Of a DNA stretch of 64,000 bases, positions 47,721 to 55,660 are shown piece after piece. The notes under the pieces were generated by a model. It was given only the letters and a program-made list of their open reading frames with translations, did no database searches and had not been told where the DNA came from. The position numbers and the translations under genes were made by a program. The DNA comes from Winogradskyella flava (GTDB taxonomy: Bacteria; Bacteroidota; Bacteroidia; Flavobacteriales; Flavobacteriaceae), in NCBI RefSeq assembly GCF_014243395.1, contig NZ_JACLCP010000001.1, positions 1,426,001-1,490,000 of the forward strand, given 5' to 3'. Each line of letters opens with the position of its first letter. Within the stretch, counting starts at the first letter, position 1.

Positions 47721-49001
47721 ATGATAATAAATAATGATCACATCCAAGATTCAAATAGAAATAAGCTTGAAGAACACTCAGAAAGTTTTGATTTCCTAGC
47801 AAATAAGTTATCCAAAAAAGGTCACAATATTTCTAATATTGTTTCAAAATTATCGGAATTTCAAGTGGCTATCCCAAGTTGGGCATTAGGAGCAGGAGGT
47901 ACGCGTTTTGGACGTTTTTCATTTTACGGAGAACCGTCAAATCTTGAACAAAAAATAGAAGATGTTGGCATATTGCATAGTCTGACCCAAACAGCAGGAG
48001 CGGTCTCCTTGCACATTCCCTGGGATATCCCTTCAGACTATAAGGCGATTAAAGAAAAAGCAGATGCTTTGCATATAAAATTTGATGCCGTTAACTCAAA
48101 TACGTTTCAGGATCAAACAGATGCAAAGGAAAGCTATAAGTACGGTTCATTGAGTAACATTAGCAGTGCTGTTAGAGAACAAGCAATTCAGCATAACTTG
48201 GACGTCATTAATATTGGCAATAAATTAGGTTCTAAATGCTTAACAGTTTGGCTAGCAGATGGGTCTTGTTTTCCAGGCCAAAATAACTTTCAGACAGCTT
48301 TTCAGAATACACAGGATAGTTTAAAAGATATTTACAAAGGTTTACCAAATGACTGGTCCATGCTTATTGAATATAAGCCATACGAGCCAAACTTTTACAG
48401 TACGGTAATACAAGATTGGGGAGCGTCTTTAATGTTAGCAAATGGTTGTGGTGATAAAGCCTACACGTTAGTGGATTTAGGACATCATTTACCAAATTCG
48501 AACATTGAACAAATCGTAGCCATATTACAACTTAAGGGTAAACTTGGAGGATTTCATTTTAATGATAGTAAATATGGCGATGACGATTTAACCGTTGGTA
48601 GCATTAAGCCTTATGCCTTATTCTTAATTTTTAATGAATTGGTTTATGGCATGCAGAACAACCCACAAAATCCTGATTTGGCTTGGATGATTGATGCTAG
48701 CCATAATGTAAAAGATCCATTGGAAGATTTAATTCAATCTTTAGAAGCTATTCAAGAAGCTTACGCCAAAGCATTACTTATAGACCAAGAAGCTTTGAAA
48801 GCAGCCCAAGCAAACAATGATGTTGTGAAATGCCAGGAAATTTTACAAGGTGCCTACAGAACAGATGTTAGACCATTACTTGAAAAAGCACGTTTAAATA
48901 CAGGAGGTGCTATAAGTCCAATAGACTCTTATAGAAGGTTGGATGTAAGAGGTCAGCTTATAAAAGAAAGAGGGAAAAACACCATTGCAACAGGGCTTTA
49001 G
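47721..49001 (+). CDS. rhaI: L-rhamnose isomerase, RhaI type
   Basis: This 426-residue cytoplasmic TIM-barrel protein has features of the Pseudomonas-type rhamnose isomerase/sugar isomerase group: VAIPSWALGAGGTRFGRF, LHIPWDIPSDY, LTVWLADGSCFPGQ, the metal-ligand segments MLIEYKPYEPNFY and LVDLGHHLPNSN, and GGFHFNDSKYGDDDL. It converts L-rhamnose to L-rhamnulose. Located between the aldolase/dehydrogenase fusion and an FGGY kinase, the assignment is well supported. The C-terminal segment (TGGAISPIDSYR) also fits this group rather than the classical RhaA. Confidence 0.9.
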   Translation: MIINNDHIQDSNRNKLEEHSESFDFLANKLSKKGHNISNIVSKLSEFQVAIPSWALGAGGTRFGRFSFYGEPSNLEQKIEDVGILHSLTQTAGAVSLHIPWDIPSDYKAIKEKADALHIKFDAVNSNTFQDQTDAKESYKYGSLSNISSAVREQAIQHNLDVINIGNKLGSKCLTVWLADGSCFPGQNNFQTAFQNTQDSLKDIYKGLPNDWSMLIEYKPYEPNFYSTVIQDWGASLMLANGCGDKAYTLVDLGHHLPNSNIEQIVAILQLKGKLGGFHFNDSKYGDDDLTVGSIKPYALFLIFNELVYGMQNNPQNPDLAWMIDASHNVKDPLEDLIQSLEAIQEAYAKALLIDQEALKAAQANNDVVKCQEILQGAYRTDVRPLLEKARLNTGGAISPIDSYRRLDVRGQLIKERGKNTIATGL

Positions 49002-49010
49002 TCATATACT

Positions 49011-50384
49011 ATGAAAACAAAGGTCACAGCTGTTTTTGATATTGGTAAAACAAATAAAAAGTTTTTCTTATTTGATAAGAATTTCCAAGAGGTTCATAAA
49101 GAGTATATTTCTTTCGATGAAATTGTTGATGAAGATGGTCATCCAACAGAAAATCTTTCAGCATTACAAAAATGGCTAAAAGAAGTTTTTAATAGAATCC
49201 TAACTGCAGATGAGTTTGAAGTCAAAGCCATTAATTTTTCAACTTATGGTGCTAGTTTTGTTCATATTGATAAGGAAGGTAATCCGCTAACACCGCTTTA
49301 TAATTATACCAAACAATTACCAGAACAAATTATTTCATCTTTCTTTAAGACTTATGGACCAAAGGAAAAATTTCTCAAAAATACAGGATGTGCAGATTTA
49401 AGTATGCTAAATTCTGGATTGCAATTGTATTGGATAAAAAAAACGAAACCAGACATATTTGCAAAGATTAAATATTCTTTGCACTTACCACAGTATCTAA
49501 GTTACATTTTCAGTGGTATTCCTGTTAGCGAATATACTAGTATAGGCTGTCACACCGCTCTTTGGGATTATGGAAAACGAGATTATCATAGTTGGGTTTA
49601 TAAAGAAGGTATCGATGAGATTTTACCGCCTATAGTGTCTACCGAGACAAGTATTAATATGAACTACAACGGTAATCGGATTAAAATTGGTGTTGGTATA
49701 CATGATAGTTCTGCAGCACTTCTTCCTTATGTTAGAAGTTTAAAGAAAAAATTTGTTCTCATTTCAACTGGCACATGGAGTATAGCATTTAATCCATTCA
49801 CCGAAAAGCCTATTTCCGAAGACCTTACAGACAAGAACAGCATTAACTATATGCGTATCAATGGAAAACCAGTTAAGGCTTCAAGGTTGTTTTTGGGAAA
49901 TGAATATAAAATACAGGTTGAAAAACTAAACGAAGTTTTTGGAGTAGATGAAGACTACCATCGAACTGTCAGTTTTGATTATGATACCTACTTTGAAATT
50001 ATGCAAGACTTCACACCATCTTTTAAATGGGAAAGTATTGAAGATGATGATATGCCGAGTATAACGTATTACTCTTATCATAAATACGAACATGCTTATC
50101 ATCAATTGATGACGGAATTAGTATTGTTGCAAATTAAATGTATTAAAAAGGCTATTGGAAATGATACTATTTCTAGGCTTTACGTTGATGGTGGATTTAG
50201 TGATAATGATCTATATATCAAGCTACTATCTCACTATTTTAGAGATAAGAAATTAAGAACCACAGATGCATCATTGGGCTCGGCATTAGGCGCTGCTATC
50301 TCAATTTCAGACACGGCATTAAACTCGAAATTTTTGAAAAAGAATTACGCTCTGAAAAAACACGTACCATTTATAGTAAGTTAA
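49011..50384 (+). CDS. rhaK: L-rhamnulokinase (FGGY family)
   Basis: This 457-residue protein has the two ATPase-fold domains of FGGY kinases. The phosphate-1 loop is VFDIGKTNKKFFLFD near the N-terminus, with INFSTYGASFVHID, the ATP-binding segment FVLISTGTWSIAFNP, and the adenosine motif LYVDGGFSDNDLYIKLL. By context it phosphorylates L-rhamnulose at C1. It begins 9 bp after the isomerase stop. Other FGGY kinases (fuculokinase) look similar, but the operon makes rhamnulose the most probable substrate. Confidence 0.87.
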   Translation: MKTKVTAVFDIGKTNKKFFLFDKNFQEVHKEYISFDEIVDEDGHPTENLSALQKWLKEVFNRILTADEFEVKAINFSTYGASFVHIDKEGNPLTPLYNYTKQLPEQIISSFFKTYGPKEKFLKNTGCADLSMLNSGLQLYWIKKTKPDIFAKIKYSLHLPQYLSYIFSGIPVSEYTSIGCHTALWDYGKRDYHSWVYKEGIDEILPPIVSTETSINMNYNGNRIKIGVGIHDSSAALLPYVRSLKKKFVLISTGTWSIAFNPFTEKPISEDLTDKNSINYMRINGKPVKASRLFLGNEYKIQVEKLNEVFGVDEDYHRTVSFDYDTYFEIMQDFTPSFKWESIEDDDMPSITYYSYHKYEHAYHQLMTELVLLQIKCIKKAIGNDTISRLYVDGGFSDNDLYIKLLSHYFRDKKLRTTDASLGSALGAAISISDTALNSKFLKKNYALKKHVPFIVS

Positions 50385-50413
50385 AGGTATAAGAAATTAA
50401 AATTATAAGTAAT

Positions 50414-51562
50414 ATGGCCTTAAAGTTTGATACAAGATATCCATCCATAGATGATCTACGGACAAGAGCACAAAAGAAAATCCCAAAATTTGCTTTTGAA
50501 TATTTAGATGGTGGCTGTAATGAAGATGTTAATTTGATCAGAAACACCGCCGAGATAAGAGAAGTGCAGCTTAAACCAAATTATTTAAGAAAACACCATG
50601 GATCTTCCTTAAAAACTAAATTATTTGGTATTGAATACGATGCTCCTTTCGGTATAGCACCAGTAGGATTGCAAGGACTTATGTGGCCGAATTCTCCAGA
50701 GATTTTGGCTAAAGCCGCTTTCGAGCATAATATTCCATTTATTCTCAGTACGGTTACTACAACTAGTATCGAACGTGCTAGTGAATTAACAGAAGGAAGA
50801 GCATGGTTTCAACTGTATCATCCAACCGAAAACAGATTGAGAGATGATATTATCAAACGCGCAGAAGTTGCAGAATGCCCTGTTTTGGTTATTCTATGTG
50901 ATGTTCCTACGTTTGGGTTTAGACCAAGAGATATAAGAAATGGTTTGGCAATGCCTCCTAAAATGAATTTAACGAATATTTTGCAAGCATTTGGACGTCC
51001 ACATTGGAGTTTGCAAACCTTAAAATATGGAATTCCCAATTTTGAGGTCTTAAAACCTTATATGCCAAAAGATCTCGATTTAAAACAATTGGGTAAGTTT
51101 ATGGATCAAACCTTTAGCGGACGATTAAATGAAGAAAAAATAAAACCTATCCGAGATATGTGGAAAGGAAAATTGGTTCTAAAAGGTGTGGCTTCTGAGT
51201 ATGATACTGAAGAAGCAATACGATTAGGAATTGATGGTATTATAGTATCTAACCATGGCGGGCGTCAATTAGATGCAGGACAATCTACCATTAAACCGTT
51301 AACGACTATTGCCGAAAAATACGGTGATAAAATAGAAGTGATGATGGATAGTGGTATTCGTTCAGGTCCTGACGTGGCTAGAGCAATGGCAAGCGGTGCT
51401 AAGTTTACATTTATGGGGCGTTCATTTATGTATGGAGTTTCAGCTCTAGGTAAAAAAGGTGGAGACCATACGATTTCATTATTAAAGACAGAATTACAAC
51501 AAGTCATGGAGCAATTATGTTGCGAGAGTACAACAGATTTTCCGGATCACTTAATAGAATAA
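50414..51562 (+). CDS. lldD: FMN-dependent alpha-hydroxy-acid dehydrogenase (L-lactate dehydrogenase-like)
   Basis: This 382-residue TIM-barrel flavoprotein starts with the typical YPSIDDLRTRAQKKIPKFAFEYLDGG. FMN contacts appear in PFGIAPVGLQG and the phosphate region DSGIRSGPDVARAMASGAKFTFMGR. The catalytic histidine is in VSNHGGRQLD, followed by the substrate arginine. It oxidises L-lactate to pyruvate and feeds electrons to quinone or a cytochrome. In this operon it would use the lactate made by the aldolase/dehydrogenase fusion, completing rhamnose conversion to DHAP and pyruvate. Glycolate oxidase-like activity is the alternative. Confidence 0.85.
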   Translation: MALKFDTRYPSIDDLRTRAQKKIPKFAFEYLDGGCNEDVNLIRNTAEIREVQLKPNYLRKHHGSSLKTKLFGIEYDAPFGIAPVGLQGLMWPNSPEILAKAAFEHNIPFILSTVTTTSIERASELTEGRAWFQLYHPTENRLRDDIIKRAEVAECPVLVILCDVPTFGFRPRDIRNGLAMPPKMNLTNILQAFGRPHWSLQTLKYGIPNFEVLKPYMPKDLDLKQLGKFMDQTFSGRLNEEKIKPIRDMWKGKLVLKGVASEYDTEEAIRLGIDGIIVSNHGGRQLDAGQSTIKPLTTIAEKYGDKIEVMMDSGIRSGPDVARAMASGAKFTFMGRSFMYGVSALGKKGGDHTISLLKTELQQVMEQLCCESTTDFPDHLIE

Positions 51563-51600
51563 GCTATATCCAAACTAACAACTAACTAAAACTAAATTAT

Positions 51601-53010
51601 ATGAGCCAATTCAATATAGAAGAAGACATCGAAGAAATAGCCGGAGGTGAATTTGAAAGAACACCAGTACCACAATCAAAACTTAAAAGTTGGAAAAGCT
51701 TTTTGGGTATGTATGCAGGAGAACATGCTGCTGGAACCGAATTTATGATTGGACCTTTGTTTCTGACTGCTGGTGTTAGTGCTTTTGATTTAATTATTGG
51801 TTTGTTATTAGGTAATTTATTAGCGGTCTTAAGCTGGAGGTTTCTAACAGCAGAAATCGCTGTAAAGAATAGACTGACGCTTTACTACCAATTAGAAAAA
51901 ATCTGCGGAAAAAAATTGGTTATAGGTTATAATCTAGCCAATGGAATATTATTTTGTTTCCTTGCTGGTGCCATGATTACGGTCTCTGCGACGGCAGTAG
52001 GTATTCCTTTTGATATGGAAATGCCTAAACTTACGGATACTACACCCAATGGTCCTACATGGATAATAATTGTTATAATAATAGGAGCGGTCATTTCATT
52101 AATTGCTTCGAAAGGTTATGACACCGTATCTAAAGCTGCCAACTGGATGTCGCCGTTAATAGTATTGGCTTTCGTTGCGTGTGGAGTGGTTGCTTTGGGT
52201 CAATTAGGTGTTAATAGTTTTTCAGAGTTTTGGGATATTTGGGGTGAAGGATCAGAGCCTTTTCCTGGGCAAATAAAATTTACATTCTGGCATGTTGTAA
52301 TCTGGTCTTGGTTTGCCAATGCAGCCATGCATGTAGGTATGTCAGATTTGTCTGTGTTTAGGTTTGCTAAGAAGAAAAGTTCTGGATGGACGACTGCAGC
52401 AGGTATGTATGTAGGACATTATATGGCTTGGATTGCAGCGGCATTATTATATGCGGTGTATTTAAAGTCACCAGAGGCACAAGCTTTTTTAAGTAATGGC
52501 GAGGCACCTCCGGTAGCACCAGGGCCATTGGCTCATAATGCTATAGGTGTTTTTGGAATTATCGCTGTTGTATTGGCAGGATGGACTACTGCTAACCCAA
52601 CTATTTATAGAGCAGGTTTGGCGTTTCAAGCTATTATACCTAAAGTGTCAACCTTTTGGGTGACCATAATAGCAGGAACAATAGCAACGATTGCTGGTTT
52701 ATTCCCAGCATTTGCAATGAAGTTATTAGGTTTTGTGGCCCTGTATGGATTTATATTGGCGCCATTTGGTGCTATTATAGTATTTGAGCACTTTTTCCAT
52801 AAAAAGGTGGGCATTGTAAAGAATTATGCGGAAGCTGCTAACTTAGCATTTAACAAATCTGTGTTCTTGGCTTGGGCAATAAGCTTTGGATTGTTTTACT
52901 TTATATCTGTTCAATTTGGTGTCTTTTTATCTTTTGTAACGCTTCCAGCTTGGTTGCTATGTGGTTTATTATTCTTGATTTTCAGTAAGTATTTTCAAAA
53001 ACGGATTTAG
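51601..53010 (+). CDS. NCS1-like (purine-cytosine permease family) transporter, candidate rhamnose carrier
   Basis: This 469-residue membrane protein has about 12 hydrophobic segments. The pattern resembles nucleobase:cation symporter-1 proteins: GEHAAGTEFMIGPLFLTAG in the first segments, TVSKAANWMSPLIVLAF, and GWTTANPTIYRAGLAFQA in the second half. A charged 35-residue cytoplasmic N-terminus precedes helix 1. Family members move nucleobases, hydantoins or vitamins, yet this gene closes the rhamnose operon and no other sugar permease for rhamnose is seen here. Uptake of L-rhamnose or lactate is therefore possible but unproven. Confidence 0.75.
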   Translation: MSQFNIEEDIEEIAGGEFERTPVPQSKLKSWKSFLGMYAGEHAAGTEFMIGPLFLTAGVSAFDLIIGLLLGNLLAVLSWRFLTAEIAVKNRLTLYYQLEKICGKKLVIGYNLANGILFCFLAGAMITVSATAVGIPFDMEMPKLTDTTPNGPTWIIIVIIIGAVISLIASKGYDTVSKAANWMSPLIVLAFVACGVVALGQLGVNSFSEFWDIWGEGSEPFPGQIKFTFWHVVIWSWFANAAMHVGMSDLSVFRFAKKKSSGWTTAAGMYVGHYMAWIAAALLYAVYLKSPEAQAFLSNGEAPPVAPGPLAHNAIGVFGIIAVVLAGWTTANPTIYRAGLAFQAIIPKVSTFWVTIIAGTIATIAGLFPAFAMKLLGFVALYGFILAPFGAIIVFEHFFHKKVGIVKNYAEAANLAFNKSVFLAWAISFGLFYFISVQFGVFLSFVTLPAWLLCGLLFLIFSKYFQKRI

Positions 53011-53067
53011 TAAAGTGGCGCAATTATAAAGTTGTTATAATTTTCTAACTAATCGTTGACAATATAT

Positions 53068-53075
53068 TAATTTTG
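53068..53075 (+). promoter_or_regulatory. -7 box for the formylglycine-generating enzyme gene
   Basis: A perfect TAATTTTG lies 35 bp upstream of the start at 53110, in a 99-bp gap after the transporter gene. No copy of the 11-bp locus motif precedes it, so this gene may be expressed independently of the polysaccharide regulon. Confidence 0.5.
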
Positions 53076-53109
53076 AAAGTCAGGTAAACTTTAGTTTAGA
53101 ATATCCACA

Positions 53110-54243
53110 ATGAAAACTATTAAACACGTCCTTGTAATTACTATTTGTTTCTTCATGGCTTTAGGTTGTAAAAATGAACCTGGAATTGAATCTAAAAGTA
53201 ATTCAAAGGCAACCATACCCATACCTGAACGGGAAGTTGTTATATCACAAAAAATACTTGATAGTCTTATCAGTAATCCTCCAGAGGGTCTTGTTTGGAT
53301 TCCGAAAGGAACATTTATGCAAGGAGCTGTATCTCACGATAAGATGGCCATGCAACATGAAAAGCCGCAACATCAAGTTACAGTTGATGGTTTTTTTATG
53401 GATATTACAGAAGTTACCAACGCTCAATTTTCGGAATTTGTAAATGAAACAGGGTACATAACAGTTTCAGAAAGTGAGATTGAATGGGAGGAATTGAAAA
53501 AACAATTACCAGAAGGAACACCGAAACCTCATGATTCTATTATGCAACCCGGATCTCTTATTTTTAAGAAAACGAAAGAGTCTGTTCCTAATTTATATGA
53601 TTTTTCACAATGGTGGAAATGGAAGATTGGTGCGAATTGGAGACATCCTAGTGGCCCAGATTCCGATATAAATGGAAAAGATGATCATCCTGTAGTTCAC
53701 ATTGCATATGAAGATGCTCAAGCCTACTGCAAATGGGCTGAGAGAAGATTACCGACAGAGGCAGAATGGGAATATGCAGCAAGAGGCGGTAAGGAGAATA
53801 CTATCTTTTTTTGGGGAGATACTCAAGATGTTTTGTCTCAAAATGTAAATAGTTGGGAGGGAGAATTCCCTGTGAATAATACCTTAGAAGATGGGTATGA
53901 AAGAACAGCACCTGTAAAGTCATACCCGCCAAATACCTTTGGTTTGTATGATATGGCAGGCAATGTTTGGGAGATTACAACAGATTATTACAACTTGAAC
54001 TATTATAGTCAGTTAGCTTCTAAAAATAAAACGTCTATAAATCCTACAGGGGCAAACAATCCATATAACCCAAACAACCCCTATTCTAAAGAAAGAGTAA
54101 TTAAAGGAGGGTCTTTTTTATGCAGTGATTCTTATTGTGCGAGTTATAGGGTATCTTCAAGAATGGGGAACGCCAATGATTCTTCTGCAGAACATATTGG
54201 TTTTAGAACTGTAGTTACACCCGAAATGTTATTGGGAGAGTAA
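53110..54243 (+). CDS. Lipoprotein formylglycine-generating enzyme (sulfatase-modifying factor)
   Basis: This 377-residue protein has a lipobox (MALGC, Cys20), so it is exported and lipid-anchored. The FGE-sulfatase domain spans about 60-370: LVWIPKGTFMQGA, VDGFFMDITEVTNAQF, LPTEAEWEYAARGG and GLYDMAGNVWE. Near the end GGSFLCSDSYCASYR supplies two cysteines (338 and 343) spaced as in the copper-binding active site of genuine formylglycine-generating enzymes, followed by NANDSSAEHIGFR. It thus looks like a true oxygen-dependent enzyme that converts the sulfatase cysteine to formylglycine, not just a related C-type lectin-like protein. Its likely clients are the six sulfatases of this locus. 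Confidence 0.88.
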   Translation: MKTIKHVLVITICFFMALGCKNEPGIESKSNSKATIPIPEREVVISQKILDSLISNPPEGLVWIPKGTFMQGAVSHDKMAMQHEKPQHQVTVDGFFMDITEVTNAQFSEFVNETGYITVSESEIEWEELKKQLPEGTPKPHDSIMQPGSLIFKKTKESVPNLYDFSQWWKWKIGANWRHPSGPDSDINGKDDHPVVHIAYEDAQAYCKWAERRLPTEAEWEYAARGGKENTIFFWGDTQDVLSQNVNSWEGEFPVNNTLEDGYERTAPVKSYPPNTFGLYDMAGNVWEITTDYYNLNYYSQLASKNKTSINPTGANNPYNPNNPYSKERVIKGGSFLCSDSYCASYRVSSRMGNANDSSAEHIGFRTVVTPEMLLGE

Positions 54244-54248
54244 GACTT

Positions 54249-54270
54249 AAAAGCGATGTTTGGCTTTTTT
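54249..54270 (+). terminator. Weak terminator after the FGE gene
   Basis: AAAAGC (54249-54254) can pair with GCTTTT (54263-54268) across an 8-nt loop and is followed by a T run. The stem is only six pairs, so the call is tentative. Confidence 0.35.
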
Positions 54271-54316
54271 TGTAAAATAATTTGGGACATTTGTTTTAAG
54301 ACTCTGTTTTTTCATT

Positions 54317-55660
54317 TTAAAACACCAAACTAAATACAGAACCTTCATCCTCAACACTTTTAACAAGTATTCGTCCTTTATGAAGTAACATTATTTGTTT
54401 GCAAAGACTTAAGCCAATGCCGCTTCCTGTGGCTTTACTTGTAAAGAATGGTACAAATATATTCTCAAGAATATTTTGAGGGATACCTGAGCCATTGTCA
54501 TAAACTTTGATTACAATGTCTCTATTTGGGTTTTGAGAAGCTAAGACTTTTATTTGAGCATCAACTTTGTGCTTACAAGCATCAACGGCATTAAGTATGA
54601 GGTTGATTAACACTTGTTCAATAAGATGTGTGTCTATATCTAAAGCTAATTTTGGACCAGAAACCTTAAACTCAATATCTATATTTTTTGCCTTTATGGA
54701 TGGTGCCATTAATAACTTAATGTTATTGAATAATTCAGAGACCTTTACACGTTGCAGATTTAAGTTTGTTACTTTACTTAAGCTACGATAGGTTTTTGCG
54801 AATTTTAACAAGCCCTCACTACGATTCTTAATGGTTTTAATCCCAGCGTTTAAGTCGTCTAGTTCCAACGTGTTGTTATTAGGTTGTTCTATAGCTTGCT
54901 GAAGGTTGGATTGAAGGGTGTCTGCCAATGATGAAATTGGCGCAATGGAATTCATAATTTCATGCGTCATTACACTTAATAATTTCTTCCAAGATTCAGA
55001 CTCATTCTTGTTTAAGGTATTATCTATATCTTGAATAACGATTAGCTTAAAGGCATCATCATCAACTTGAAATACAGTGTCTGAAATTAATATTTTAATA
55101 CTCTCATTTTGTAAAGCAATAGATATAGAATTTGGTTCTCTATGGTAGGTTTCAAAAACAGTATTAAACAATTCCGGTTTTCTACTTTCAACAAAATGGA
55201 TGTTTTTGAAAGAGGGCATATCCAAAATCTCACTAAAAGAATCATTGCTCCAAAGAACATCACCTGACTCTATATTATAGGCAATAATGCCAATATCTAC
55301 CATTTCCAGAATCTTCTGAAGATAGACGTATTGTGCCTCATTCTTGGAATTAATTTCCTTTATGGTTCGGTTAATTTCATTGAAGCCTGTATATAAAAAC
55401 CTAATATCCTTTGGGCCCCTGTCTTCTGGGAACCATCTTGAAAAGTCACGATATTTTACCGCTTCAAAAAAATCGTCCATGGCGACAAAACGGCGTTTTA
55501 CAAATGTATAGGTATTAATAAAAAGGTAAACTATCGCGATACCAGCAATTACGGCATAAGCGGTTTTATCTTTGTATATGAGATATACTAATCCAAGAAT
55601 AGAACTTACGAGGAGTAGAATTCTAAAGAATAATCTAAGAATGTAACCTTTAAAGTTCAT
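54317..55660 (-). CDS. Membrane sensor histidine kinase
   Basis: This 447-residue protein has two N-terminal membrane helices (about 11-29 and 34-54) with almost no periplasmic loop. A linker and PAS-like domain (about 115-215) lead to the phosphoacceptor His233 (SVMTHEIMNSIAPISSLADTL) and an ATPase domain with N (LNLILNAVDACKH), G1 (VYDNGSGIP) and G2 (TGSGIGLSLC) boxes. The short loop suggests that it senses a membrane or cytoplasmic cue. Its start overlaps the response regulator end by 11 bp. The pair lies opposite the ABC exporter genes and probably controls them. Confidence 0.9.
   Translation of the reverse strand: MNFKGYILRLFFRILLLVSSILGLVYLIYKDKTAYAVIAGIAIVYLFINTYTFVKRRFVAMDDFFEAVKYRDFSRWFPEDRGPKDIRFLYTGFNEINRTIKEINSKNEAQYVYLQKILEMVDIGIIAYNIESGDVLWSNDSFSEILDMPSFKNIHFVESRKPELFNTVFETYHREPNSISIALQNESIKILISDTVFQVDDDAFKLIVIQDIDNTLNKNESESWKKLLSVMTHEIMNSIAPISSLADTLQSNLQQAIEQPNNNTLELDDLNAGIKTIKNRSEGLLKFAKTYRSLSKVTNLNLQRVKVSELFNNIKLLMAPSIKAKNIDIEFKVSGPKLALDIDTHLIEQVLINLILNAVDACKHKVDAQIKVLASQNPNRDIVIKVYDNGSGIPQNILENIFVPFFTSKATGSGIGLSLCKQIMLLHKGRILVKSVEDEGSVFSLVF

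Noticed and set aside
48309..48319. ACACAGGATAG, a near copy of the regulatory motif (with the same TTTAAA that follows the copy at 2509)
   Set aside because: It lies inside the rhamnose isomerase coding frame, and no -7 box is found 18-19 bp downstream; it encodes ordinary residues (TQDSLK).
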